DNA of 64,000 bases, from the NCBI GenBank assembly GCA_932294295.1, contig OW028581.1, positions 15,090,662-15,154,661 on the forward strand, read 5' to 3'. The stretch comes from Alitta virens (taxonomy: Eukaryota; Annelida; Polychaeta; Phyllodocida; Nereididae). The notes under the pieces are model-generated. The model ran no database searches. It was not told the origin of the DNA and worked only from the letters and a program-made list of their open reading frames with translations. Shown here piece after piece: positions 21,481 to 33,686 of the stretch (position 1 is its first letter; each line of letters starts with the position of its first letter). The translations under genes were made by a program, and so were the position numbers.

Positions 21481-22800
21481 GGAATTGGACTGAAAATAAT
21501 ATTTTTCATAATAATCGTGGATTTGGGTATTGTTTTTTTTGCTACTGATATAATCTTGAATCTTTCTTCTATAAAAATTTGGCTTCTGGTATGGGCACTT
21601 CCAAAAAAAAATCAGGGGCCCCATTTTTTTGGATTTTTTACTTTTTTTAAAAGTAGAAGTGAAGATAAATATTAAAAACCAAAACCATGTCAAAAAAAAT
21701 TAAAATTTAAGTGACCAGAATAAAATAAAGAATAAATTTGTATAGAAAGTAGAGATTCAAGACCATACCATTTAGCAATATATAAAAAATACAAACCAAT
21801 CCACATTAAAAATGACATAACATACAATAAAAAAAAACCCAGCAAACAATGTGAGTTGATAAATCAAAACTTAAAGTGCAATAAATCCTTGTCAGATGTC
21901 ATAAATCACCATCCTGGTCTGAAATTCAAAATATTAAGTATCAATCTATTCTACATTTTCTGGAAAAAAATCTTTAATAGCTGTAATAAATTTTCTCAAA
22001 TATACTACATCACAATTATGTCTCCTGTGTTGAATTATTTATAGACTCATTTTCTAAACCCATTCAGAAAGGATCAAAAGATAAAGTTCAACACATTTTC
22101 GTAATTGCTTCTGTAACAGTTTTTATAGTATTTCGATCAATAATGATAATACTTGAATTTGTTTAGGAGCTGTTTATTTCAATATCTCACAAATATACTT
22201 CAATCTGTGAAATATCTAAGAAGTAGACTTTGTTAAGGAATACTTTATGAAACTTCTCAATCAGATAAATTCTACCTTAAACCTTTGTACCTGGTGAGTG
22301 CACTACACCAAAAAATTTGGCAAAAATATATAAAAATAAAATCTGGAAATTTTACCATCATTAAACTGCAATATACAATCCCTTTAATACATAATGTTTA
22401 CATAAAATCCAACAACATTTATCTACATCATAATTATATTATATATCTATATATATTACAATCTATATTAAATTATCATCATCCCTTCATAACATGATTT
22501 TTTCATAAAATCTATCTATTTAAATCATAATTATATCATATTTCCGAAATCATATTCATACTTATATATCTATATATATACATTACAATCTATAATAAAC
22601 TATCACTATCAAATATTACTTGGCTATTTTTAATTGACCTATCATTCTGAATTTTATCTTCCTAAAACGCCTACTATTTCAACCCATTTTTTGTCAAATT
22701 GTAATATTTTTTTTAATCAGAAAATCTTTCACCTAGGTCCTTGATACAATCACTGGCTGATGTCAGTCCACCCATCAGATGCTAGATATCTGGAGGGCCC
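21481..22800. other. Very AT-rich intronic DNA, no gene
   Basis: A/T runs and a locally repeated TATATCTATATATA phrase (about 22440-22580). No gene recognised. Confidence 0.5.
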
Positions 22801-22817
22801 TCTTAACACTCAGATTT

Positions 22818-22916
22818 GTGATAATTTGTGATAATAATTCGAGATAAAAATTCCTCTAATCATTGCTGGTCTGTATTCACAATGCTCAGTCAGTTGTTGG
22901 ACATGTTTGTCTATGC
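22818..22916. repeat. 99-bp direct repeat, copy 1
   Basis: Essentially identical to 23745-23843 over 99 bp, from GTGATAATTTGTGATAATAA to GACATGTTTGTCTATGC. The flanks differ completely beyond these limits. Confidence 0.93.
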
Positions 22917-22984
22917 TTTCAATTCCAACAAGATAATGACATAAGTGAATTTTCTCTTAGCTACTGGTCTTTGACCTCTAAATG

Positions 22985-23100
22985 GTATCAATTCCAAATG
23001 ATATACTATTATAAACAATATTATTATACTATTATAAACAATATTATTATACTATTGTAAACCATATTATACCATTATAAACCATATTATATATTATTAT
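22985..23100. repeat. AT-rich tandem repeat, unit about 23 bp
   Basis: Four to five degenerate units of the type ATACTATTATAAACAATATT, grading into ACCATATTATACC variants. Confidence 0.8.
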
Positions 23101-23740
23101 ATCTTGCATAAAATAAATAATAAATTCAGATATGATTTCTGCTCACTGGTATTCATGTGAATATAATATGGCTTACAAATGTATAAGAATAATATCAATA
23201 TTTATTTCAAAAAATCCTTTTTATTTTTCAACTTTCTGGTAACATAATGTGCCCCAATGTTAACATGGCCAGTAAAACCCTATATCAAATTTAGCTTATT
23301 TTCTAATATGATTAAATTGTAAATAACATGCTTATGAAAGAAGTTCATCCTTATTTGGATACAACTGTAAATTGTTTTTTTTTTTGTTCTTGTTGTGCAA
23401 TTTCAACACAGTTCATAGTATCATATCTATGCCCAAAAATCTAGGTTTTATCTTGCTAACCTGTCCTGTAAGATTTAAAGAGCAGTTTGTGTAAATGAAA
23501 AAGTGAGACCAGATCACACTTCAAATAATATGTGTCACATTTATCTGCATTATGCCAATGTGGTTGAAAAACAAATGGGACCAGTGTTCAAAGTACTATT
23601 CAGCTAATCTCGTAGTCCTGGGTACGAATCCCAAGCTGGAAATCTGTATCAGGAGAAACTTGGTAAATACATAATTTATTCATAATAAAGTGTTCTCAAT
23701 ATCTAAGTGAGTACTCAGGCTTAATGATCAAATTGTGATA
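23101..23740. other. AT-rich intronic DNA with a possible tRNA-like box
   Basis: No gene. GGGTACGAATCCC at about 23618-23630 resembles a pol III B box (GGTTCGAATCC), possibly a worn SINE fragment, but no A box was found. Confidence 0.35.
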
Positions 23741-23744
23741 TTAA

Positions 23745-23843
23745 GTGATAATTTGTGATAATAATTCGAGATAAAAATTCCTCTAATCATTGCTGGTCTG
23801 TATTCACAATGCTCAGTCAGTTGTTGGACATGTTTGTCTATGC
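23745..23843. repeat. 99-bp direct repeat, copy 2
   Basis: Second copy of the 22818-22916 sequence, same orientation, 927 bp downstream. Near identity between copies in a decayed AT-rich intron suggests a recent duplication or a low-copy mobile repeat. Confidence 0.93.
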
Positions 23844-25255
23844 AAGGTTCTATCCACTATTTCTAGGTTTGCAGTTTGCAGGTCTTACACTGAGACAATT
23901 GTTCAAGTCATCACACAATACCATTCACAGATTACAACAGGTTATTTTGACTTTCCACCCAAAAGAACAAATTGAAAAATCTATGTCAAAAGCTAGTGTT
24001 TACACTTGTAAGGAGATATTGATATAATTATTGATCAAAATTGTACACTGTGCTAGCATGTACCTAGGCATCAATAATTGGCACACTTCTACTATTTGCA
24101 AATATATTGACAAGACTTTAAAGATTGACCCCATTAAATTGACCTAGTGAGAATCAAAACAAAGAACTGTCAATGAAACGAGCAATAAAAATAAATCATT
24201 ATCAGTGTTCTGAAGTGATTTCAGGAGCCAAATTGATCCCACAGAGTGCTAGGTGTAAAAGTGGCTTCCAATAAGCTGACGTTTTAGAATTGTTCACAGG
24301 CAGGACTGACATAAGCATAAATTCAGCACTTCCACGTTTGTCATAAATAATAAACATCCTTTGTAATAATTCAAATATGATTTATACACAATCTTACATT
24401 TAAACTGTATCATTTTATTTTATTATTCAAATTTGTTTTATACACAGTCTTACATTTAATCTGTTTTTTAAATTTACAGCATAACTGAAAAGAAATCTAT
24501 GAGATATTTGTTTTCTTATTTTATTATTTTCTAAGTAACATAATATAAATTACCTTCCAATTTATATAAGAAATATCATATAAAATTGGACCAATATTAC
24601 GTTTAAACTAAATATAAATATTTCTACAAGTAATCTACCAAAAATGAGGTATTCCATGAAATTTAGCAACAATAACTATGGTTTATATTTTTAATTTCTT
24701 CAAAAAATATTTCATAAAATTCACAGAAGATAAACTGCTAAAAGTTTGCACATTGGCAGGACTGTACTGCACTTATTAATAAAGAAAAGCACAGTTATGA
24801 CTAGGTCCATTTTATGCTCCAAAAGTGGATGTCTCCATGAATAAATTAAAAGTGCTAAAAAGCTAAAAGAAATGTTGAAGCTTTTGGTAATAAAACTTTG
24901 TTGCATATCACAACAATAACAAACCATTTTGATGGGCAATAAAAAGAATCTTACATTGTCACAGAACACGCAATTTCAACAGTGTTTGATGATCATGACT
25001 GACTCATGCAATGGAACCATGAATATGGCATTTAAAACTACATTTATTGTGTTCCTAAAGTATTGTTACAATAAACCACAAAATTCTGATCCTCTGACCT
25101 AAAAACTAATTCATGGTAAAGTTTTGCTAAAATGTCTCTTAAAACTCAGATTTTCACAACTATTTTAATATATTACCAGTGCTGGACCTACATTACATGA
25201 GGCATCAAAAAATACTTTTCAAAACATCTTTCAAACATGTCCAAATGTAGTATTT
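23844..25255. other. AT-rich intronic DNA, no gene
   Basis: No features recognised apart from a short repeated phrase TTTATACACA(A/G)TCTTACATTTAA at about 24380 and 24433. Confidence 0.5.
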
Positions 25256-25260
25256 CACAC

Positions 25261-25261
<1 letters not shown>

Positions 25262-25295
<34 letters not shown>
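25262..25295 (+). repeat. (AGAC)n microsatellite
   Basis: Eight perfect AGAC units, starting after CACT. Confidence 0.95.
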
Positions 25296-25298
<3 letters not shown>

Positions 25299-25760
25299 TA
25301 TTCATTTTCTGACGATAGACAATACTAAAATATGAAATAACAATCCTTTAACAGAATCACCCAAATTCAAATTGTAGTAAAACGGCAGGCCAAATTCTCT
25401 TGCCATTTTAGCTATTTAAGCTTTTGTAAACACTGCTACTGGCAGTCGCCATGTTGTTAGCTGCGTGTTTACCCGTTTCTATGGAAACAGGCCATTGTGG
25501 AAGGGCACAATTTTACCCCATTGTTCAGTAAATGCTGGTGGGGACCTAGTGAAGGCCCAGTGAGCCATAGAGACTTGTCAAAGAAGTTCTAATTACATGT
25601 TGGGCTCCGTGGACACACTATAATGGTCTATAATGATGCAGTGGATGTGGAAAAGCATGGGGAATAGTGCAGCCCCTTGCTGGACTCCACAATGCTGCAT
25701 TGGACTGACCAGTGAACTGGCCAGTAAACTGACCACTGTCCGATGTGTGAGACATCACAC
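25296..25760. other. Complex single-copy intronic DNA
   Basis: Less AT-rich than its surroundings (about 25430-25740) with no repeat or coding frame recognised. It leads into the pogo-type repeat at 25765. Confidence 0.4.
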
Positions 25761-25764
25761 TGCA

Positions 25765-25935
25765 GTAGGGCCTGTATCAAGACCACCTCACTATTAAGAC
25801 AACCTCACTATTAAGACCACCTCACCATTAAGATCACCTCACTATTAAGACCACCTCACTATGAAGACTACTTTATTATTAAGTCCACTTCACTATTATT
25901 CCACACTATTAAGACCTCACCATTAGAACCACCCA
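25765..25935 (-). repeat. ATTAAGACCACCTCACT minisatellite with pogo-like inverted-repeat end
   Basis: Starts CAGTAGGGCCTGTATCAAGA and continues as about seven head-to-tail units of ATTAAGACCACCTCACT, increasingly degenerate. CAGTnGnaCCTC(n)TATTAAG is the kind of terminal inverted repeat found in pogo/Tigger-type DNA transposons; here its inner part has become tandemly repeated. Reverse orientation to the array at 42993-43385. Confidence 0.8.
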
Positions 25936-27239
25936 TTTCTGGCCACGATTTTATAGCAAAAAAAAACACCAAAATGGCTAATTTTTACTCAACTAAAATA
26001 ATTACCAAAACCATAATAACCACAAACTTTGATGCTTTTATGACCGATCACATTCTACATAATTCATCATGATAATAATGCCTAATTTTTATGTGGTCAA
26101 ATTTAATTGCCAATTAACTCTAGATTAGTTTCGAGGACTTCATACTCTACAGTACTGGATGGCATTTAAGTAAAGTTGTTCTAATGACAGTTCATGAATA
26201 TTTCAAAGGGGAGTACAAGTTACATGACAGTATTTTGTACAGCCTATATTTAAGCACAGCAAAACCCCACAATTACGAAGATTTTTGGGACTTTTTTTAG
26301 AGACCAATATTTCTTCACAGTGTTGAAGATTCACAATTGGGTCTACAATTTAAGGTCACAATTAAGGTCTTAATCATAAGCTGTGGTCGAATCCATGGGC
26401 TCCAACGTAGAGTAGTGTAGTCTAATTCTGCAGTTGCTATGGCTAGATGGGATGACTGTTTGTAGCCATCTTGCTGCAGTCCTAACCAATGAACTAAACC
26501 TAATTCTACTGGCCTAAGAGTGTGTACAGAAACCCCCCCCCCCCCCTGCCAGAGGGCTCCTCCCCCCCCCCCTCCATGTCTACAAAGTTATTTGCCCCCA
26601 AACTGCTGCAGGACTAGACAACTATAAACTCTAGAATATCAAATATTAAGTGCAATACTATAAATAATGTAGCTTTAATACTAAAATATCACTGAAGAAC
26701 ATGAATTATAAAATGAATATGAATATTCTATCCATAAAGTGCTGTCTATAAACTTCAAAAGAAGTCCTCATAAGCTTTAAATGTATTTTCATTATAACCC
26801 ACTACCTTTATTATTTTGCGTTCAAGGCCCACGGCAATGAAAACAAACTGATAATCGATAATCCTTAAACGAACTACAACATGTATTATTCTTATAAACC
26901 TTGAGTTTTTAGTAGCAATGAGAGCTATTAAATGAATGCATATTTATGATACATATTTATGCCACAAACTGTCATAACATACATCAGAAGAAAGTAATCA
27001 ATAATTTAGGCGACTCCATTCAATCACAAAAGTCTTAATAAATTATTACTATCAATTATGAAATGTGGTTTTGTTGTGTAATATGTATTAATGTAAAAGC
27101 AATTGTAATGGAACAGTTTGGATTTTCGTAAAGATCAGCAGTACAATTTTAAGCAGGTAGCACTTTCTATGGAGGGCACAAAAACTTAAGAAAATGCTCA
27201 AATAATTAGTTAATCAAGGCAGCTGTAGGTGTAATGTGG
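25936..27239. other. AT-rich intronic DNA; two C tracts
   Basis: Another worn pogo-type end (CAAAACCCCACAATTACGAA, about 26261), C tracts at about 26531-26544 and 26562-26572. No gene. Confidence 0.45.
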
Positions 27240-27720
27240 CTGGGGCACTTTTTTCCCAGCCATTTTTCTCGTCTTGCCCCAAGACATTGGAGCGCCGTCA
27301 CACGGGCGCTTGGTGTACGAATCAACCTGACACCTAGCGTGCAAGGAGGAAACTAAAGCTCACGAAATTGCACTACAGCGAGTCATGTTGAAGGCGTTTG
27401 CGGGCCCAAAACTGCATTTTTAAGGCAAATTATCGTATGAAATCATCCGAAAATGAATGAAAACAATTAATAAATATACTGTTTATAATTTTACACCAGT
27501 TAGACATTCATTTAAAAACAGCTTGGCATCAAAATTGCAACTTCATGTTACACGAAACGGCAACTCTCCATGATAACTCGAAACAAACGGAACGGAACTA
27601 AACGGTAAATATCTAGAATTTGACACAGTTTAGTTAACTAGCCGTGGGTTAAATCCTTTGGGGATCTAAATGAAAACCACTTTGCCAGCGGGGAGGGTAG
27701 GGCGTTAATTTGCAATTCAT
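27240..27720. promoter_or_regulatory. Candidate regulatory block 6
   Basis: Complex, CpG-rich for this intron (27290-27420, with GAGCGCCGTCACACGGGCGC), followed by AT-rich homeodomain-type motifs (AACAATTAATAAAT, TTTATAATTTTAC) to about 27650. No coding frame on either strand. The contrast with its flanks suggests constraint. Confidence 0.35.
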
Positions 27721-29395
27721 AAAAAGCAAAAACTTCACTCGAAGGAATAAAATTGGGCAAGCCATGTGATTGGGAGAGAGCTTAAGCTACCACTGATATT
27801 TGTACAGGGTCAAATTCTTCAATTAAGAGGCATCCCCCATGAAAGAAGAGGGAGGGGGGCTGTTAGAAAGTGGGGGGGGGGCGGTTTTCAGGGGGGGGGT
27901 TGGTTCCCTTGGATCCTTTCAACTGCTCATAAATAGCAAATATTTGTCTCATGCAGGTACTCCAATTACGATTCCTAGAAAAGCAGCATGCGAACTTTAA
28001 AAGGCAGTTAGATGAAGAAAATATGGTCTAAAGCATGACAATTAGCTCATTCTTCATAATAAAGCAATAATATCTTCAAATATTGTGCTTTCTCGATGAC
28101 AAGCCGGGTATAAACATAAGCCTGGGTAAAGTCCCCTGTTAATTTATAGAAGCCCCAGCTTGTATTGAGAATATAAATGATTCACTATAGACAAAGTTTT
28201 TCACTTAATAACAAACATTTTAATGCACCTTATTTTTAATACCAAACATTTCTTTAAAATGTTTTTACTATATATCTAACCAGAAAATATGACAATATGA
28301 TGAAGATCAACAACATCAAAATAACACTTTGTGTGAATATGATTCACATGCAATAATAGTTATATTTGTTTCAACTGCCTATATAGTCATACAACATCCT
28401 GTTCCTGACATTTATAACTTGGAAGCATATGTTTGCAATCCACGGATCACAAATTTTCCCCAGCTAGTTCTCTACTATGTCGAGGATTAAAAATTTAATC
28501 TTTTAAGCTACTATTTTCAATAATCAATAGGGTTTATTTCCTACGCACACTTTATGCAGTTATAACCAGGTCAATGATGACAATAGGTAGCAATTGAAAA
28601 AGCAAACATTTCCATTTTTCACCAAATAAAAAGCTTACTAAATGTTTAAAACTTCAATATCATACAATTCAGATAATATACAATACATACATATATATGT
28701 GATAACATAACAAATACATGGCTTTTAATTCTATCAGTCAAACGTTTCTCGACTACGTCAAAATTGCATGCGCTATCTCCAAATTTCATCTATATAGCCA
28801 GTTTAATAACTTTGATATTAATTATCAACACTAATACCCTATACATTTAATGATATATGACAAGCTATATTGTAGGCAACATTCAAATATTGTATGCAAC
28901 ATTCAAATATGCGACAAACAAAAACTTTTGTACCATTTATTATTTCAACACAAACAAAAAAATAAAAGTAAGGCACAATACAGGTATGTGCAGATCTAGA
29001 AATAATCATAAAATATAATGAAATACTTCTATGCCATTTCTTAAACATCCGTGAATAGAATATAAAACAATATCCAAAGAGAATGAAATAAAAGGTAAAT
29101 TCTAAAATTACCAATATTACAATAAATCTGTTGTATTATTTATATCAAATCCATTGTCATATCATTTATGGTCCTAAATAACTATATTATTTATATTCTG
29201 TCCAATTCAATTCAAACGTTAACATGTATCTATATCCGGTAAAGATTTTCATGATATATCCAAAATATTAACAGTCGTAGTTATTGACTGCTACTTAAAC
29301 AATACTTAATTATTGTGAACAACTATGAATAACTACAGTTAATATTAACGGAAAAAAACGACTTAATTACACGAAATGGTAACAACTATTGATAT
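27721..29395. other. AT-rich intronic DNA, no gene
   Basis: G tracts at about 27847-27900; a 21-bp direct duplication of GCAACATTCAAATAT near 28877 and 28899. The minus-strand frame at 28839-29114 is hydrophobic simply because of AT bias. Confidence 0.5.
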
Positions 29396-29700
29396 GAGCC
29401 ATCTCAAATTAACCTATTGTGATAAACAAAGCTGGGGCAACACGAGTTTATCACACGCACCTATAACACTATTGTATCATCCGCCAAGTAATACACACGG
29501 CGAGCTATGATGAGCTAAACTTCCTCAATATGAATAAACTAATTCATATTGATGATTCATACGTGAATAAGGCTAAAAAGAACAGACTGGGCACAAATGT
29601 TTAACGCCGAAAACTTGTCTAAACTTGCGTGTACACTGCAAAGTTTGGGCGCAGGGCAAACCTTTGGTAAATTTTAGTGTCACCCGCTAAGGTATACATG
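29396..29700. promoter_or_regulatory. Candidate regulatory block 7
   Basis: Complex block with CpGs and an inverted AT core AATATGAATAAACTAATTCATATT (arms AATATGAAT / ATTCATATT, about 29527-29550), followed by GCGTGTACACTGCAAAGTTT and GGGCGCAGGG. No coding frame. Possible intronic enhancer. Confidence 0.35.
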
Positions 29701-32590
29701 TGCGGAGTTGAGAAATAAAATCGAAAATAAAGGGGTGTAAATGTAATTAAGAAACAATTTTGCAGTGTAAATCCCTTCTAATGTCACCTTAAAGTGTGTT
29801 GGTAGTGTAATTAATGTCATATTCAAGTGGTGTAATTAATGAAATATGATTTTGTAAAAATGCGCTGATTGTAATTACACTGTCATCCGCGCAGGTATAC
29901 ATTGCGTGAGTCACGGAAAATTTAATACTGCATAATTGAACTTTTAAAGCAGGTTATTACAAATTTTACGATTTTAACCGCATAACATCTATATAAGCAG
30001 TATTTCTCTTCAGTAAACATGTTTTTCACGTGAATAATATATCCCGTTTTTAAGAAGTATTTCCACTGAAATTAAGTTAGTTTTAAAGAATAAACCTAGT
30101 GTTGTATATCATAAATATCAGTAAATTTCACAACCGCACTGTACTAGCGCATTGGCAATGAGAGCTTTACCAGGCCACAATATGGGGGGGGGGGGGGGCT
30201 GCCCCCACGGGACTAATTGCTCGGTTCAAACACAATTATCTCAGAGACCCCCGTTTAAACTAACCCTTTATAAACACCAATATTTCCAAAATATGATTGG
30301 ATCATCATACAAAATATTATTGGATCATAATATAACTTTATAGGTTCAAAAGGGTATGCTCTTGCAGTACTCAGATCATTTGATCTCGCTATTATACACA
30401 CATAAGCAAGTATAGTCATGTCTATAATGTATTTACCGGCACTGACTTGCCCAACGTACCGAAACTAATAGGGTAAAGTATATAACTAGCTCCCATTAAA
30501 TACTTAAATCATAAATAATAAAATAAAGGAAGTTAGGTAAGTTAATGATACTTATTAAGCTAATAAACAAAAGTTTAGGTACTTCACACCATTAAAATTT
30601 CTACGGTAAACAAATGACATAATTTAATCATTTCTATGGTGAAAAGGACATAGTTTTATGTGAAATGAAATTAAAAGTTGAATTTCTATTTATTACGACT
30701 CGAAATATTGAAATATATTTCCTATAAATGACACAGCTAGAAGTTTGATGATCACCCACAGATATAATTTCTATAGATAAGATAAAAACTCTTATCAGAT
30801 ATTAGGTAGTGCGTCCCTTAAATTCTTATACACAACGTTACACAGTGGTCTAGTATGAATGTTGATATGATTTTAAAAGGCAAAAATGCCTCAGTTTGTT
30901 TAAAGATAAACCAAAAGGTTATCAGTAAGTCAACTGTCATAATATATCACTAGTACTTATCTTCGGATCTGTTCACACACAATAAGATCAAGTTTGGATC
31001 CCTCAAAAGAAATTAACAAATGAATAATGCAGCATATATTATATTAACGGATTGATATTCATATTTCTATGGCTCAAAGCACCTAATATAACATAGACCC
31101 CAGTGCGTTCCTAGCATGCCGTTTCAACTTTGTCATATCTTGGATATACCTCAAACGGAAGAAAATACGCAAATAGATATATATACAGCCAGTGTGGCGC
31201 TATCAGAATGTGCCGAAAAATGTGAGAATAAAACATTTACTAAAAACGGATAGAAATATTCCACATAATACTATATTGCTAACTCCAAGTATATATCATT
31301 TATAAATTTTCAACCATACTTGATACTTTCTTACCAAATACTTATTTTACAAGTCAGTGTTTTTAACACATATTCCTCAAATATGCTTTTTTTTTTACAA
31401 AATTACACATGGCATAGGGGTGTATTGTACTATTTGGTTCCCTGATAGTATTCATAGAATACCAGTTATCAACTTAGACAATAATAAGACAGTATCTGTA
31501 GGCCATATATATACCCATTACTCATAGCAACTGTCTAAGCTCAGAGAATGCCATTTCATCTAGGACCCTATTTGCCAGGGTGATTCAAAGTGCATTACCC
31601 TAAATACGAACCCTGCTAAATCAAATAGGCACCCCTTGTATCTGAATTGGGAAGGGGGGGGGGGGCAGATCCCGTGCCCCTGACAGCTTAAATAGCATGG
31701 GGTTGCGCATCTAGTGTTCAATTGAATGTCAAAAATGTTCAAAATTTTCTACTAAATGCATTGGCTAATTTATAAGATATACTGTTAAAAAAAAGTATCA
31801 AATATTTCTCAATTTATCTGGTTATTTATAAAACTAGCAATGCTATGTATTTACATAAATATCAGATATCCATATTTTTTGTCTCTTAGTAATATATTTC
31901 TGTAATTTTTCTCGAAGTCAACATAATAGCATCACATTAAAAACCTGGCAAAGATATTTAAAAAAAAAGACAAATTTTTCAATAATTATTGAGCAAGTAC
32001 AGGTGCATACTGAAAAGTCAGAAATGGTGCATTATTCAATAAATATCAATTTAAATAAAAAACACATTGTGACAAGTCTGTAGGTATTCCAATGTGGTGC
32101 ACATCTCAGCAGACCTGTGATATTTCGGAGAAAGGTCAAATTTAAAGAAATATCCAATAAACAGAGTGCATTCAAAATGATTTTCTGAAATGAACAAGCA
32201 ATGCAATGCTACAACTTTTCAGCATCCAGCAGAGGTATTGCAAATTCATTGCTGAAAGTGGTAAACTTTCAAAAACTTAAAACAAGTGATACAAAACAGA
32301 TCATACTGATGGAAACAGTGCAGCATAGCACTGAAATTATCTGGAATATTTATGAAAAGTTTTTTGATAACTTTTTGCAAGTTTTTTGTGATTATTTTTT
32401 GTAATTTTTTGAAAATGGGAAAATACACAAAGGGGATAACTGATCATTGTAATGTTTCTGTAGTATCCAAACTAGAACCCAGGGGTCAAAAGATTTGGCT
32501 AAATGTTATTTCGAGCATCGAACGAGCACTATCGCTGCACCGTCCCACAGCAAAGGGACATCAATTCGAGAGTCAATATCGTAGCATCGA
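29701..32590. other. AT-rich proximal intron of ONECUT, no gene
   Basis: AT-rich with G tracts at about 30185-30198 and 31657-31667; a repeated TGTAATTAAT-type phrase at 29745-29875. Overlapping frames at 32201-32603 are short and unremarkable. Confidence 0.5.
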
Positions 32591-32596
32591 ACTTAC
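32591..32596 (-). promoter_or_regulatory. onecut: 5' splice site of ONECUT intron (CUT/homeodomain boundary)
   Basis: GTAAGT immediately after codon fragment GCA-G on the minus strand. It is a consensus donor at the conserved phase-1 junction that follows the RLA residues closing the CUT domain. Read-through would add an unrelated tail (KFDATIL...) ending after about 21 residues, so splicing here is required for a normal protein. Confidence 0.9.
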
Positions 32597-33686
32597 CTGC
32601 TAGTCGAAGAGCAGACATTCTTTGGAACTCCGGTTCTTGCAACCACTTCCACATCCTGCGGAACGTTTCCCGTCCCGACTTCAGCTTGCTCCAAGGTTTA
32701 GGATTTCGTAGAAGATCACTTAGAGTGCCCTGACTCCGACACAAGACTCGCTGTGCAAAGACGGCCTGAGGAATGCTATATCTCTTCAATTCACTGCTGA
32801 TTTTTTGTGCAAGTTCTTTCGTATTAATCTCCTCCAGTTCCTGTTTGGTGTTCTGAGAGTCCGTGGATGAGGGCGGGCGGTCACGCATGATTCCGAGACC
32901 CTGCGGATGGACAGGAGATGTGGGCATCGAGTGATGTAAACCATTCAGGGAAGATGGCATCATCGGATTAGGTGAGTGAAGGCGAGAACTTGTGGGGGAT
33001 ACAAGACCCCTTGAATATCCGTCGTACGAGGAGTTGGGCGACATCATTTTTGCTTCCAGTTTGGGCGAATGGAGTCCATTCTGGCTGTATGGGGTGTAGG
33101 CCGATGTCAAAGGCTGTGACTGTGGGTATCCGTTGCTGCTGCCCATCATAGACATTGGAGAAGGGGTGTGGGATCCAATAGTGGTGCCCACGTTTACCCC
33201 CATACTTCCCATCATTTTGTCATATCGGTAACTATTCATGTCAAGTCCCATGTTATTTTGCATAAGTGTGAAACTGCCACAGACGTTCGGTGATGCCCCG
33301 TGTCCGAATTTGTCCGAAACTGTAGAAATTGGGGGCAGAGGCTGGAGTGGTGTAAGTGTGGCATAACTGTTGTTCGTAGGACTGGGTACATGGTTGTAGA
33401 CTCCGGGGCTCATGCGTCCATTCAAAGTCTGGTAAGAGGGTTCATGATGATGGTGCATTTGGTGAACACGGTAATCATTGGTGTCAATCATCGTGTCCAC
33501 ACTGCCTGCTACGGCCGCTGTCGAACGTGAAATGCTGGGAGATAGGTCGCTGGCACTGATTAAATCTCCACTGCTTCCCGTGCTGCCTGTAGGTGTCACA
33601 CTGACAGCGCCACTGTCGCCGCCTGTACATGCACTACCCAGTTGCTGCTGTTCTAGCTGCTGCTCCCCCACAGTTTCCATCGTCAT
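32597..33686 (-). CDS. onecut: ONECUT/HNF6 transcription factor, first coding exon (N-terminus plus CUT domain)
   Basis: Encodes 363 residues plus one base of a split codon of a sequence-specific nuclear transcription factor of the cut-homeodomain (ONECUT) class, which controls neuronal, photoreceptor, ciliary-band and endodermal programmes in animals. Seen: ATG at 33686 giving MTMETVGEQQ (compare LTMEAIGE near the start of vertebrate ONECUTs). An in-frame TGA at 33707-33705 precedes it, so this is the first in-frame ATG; the alternative Met is two codons later. A Gly/Ser/Thr-rich stretch is followed by a His run (about residues 78-81), the family-diagnostic TLTPLQPLPPISTVSDKF block (about 110-127), GSFTLM (about 137-142), Ser/Pro/Met-rich sequence, and the complete CUT domain (about 286-363), from EINTKELAQK through RVLCRSQGTLSDLLRNPKPW to EFQRMSALRLA. 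The exon ends G|GTAAGT at 32597/32596, phase 1, the same place where vertebrate ONECUT genes are split between CUT domain and homeodomain. The homeodomain exon is not in the window. Identity is near certain; orthology to a single ONECUT paralogue is inferred. Confidence 0.96.
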
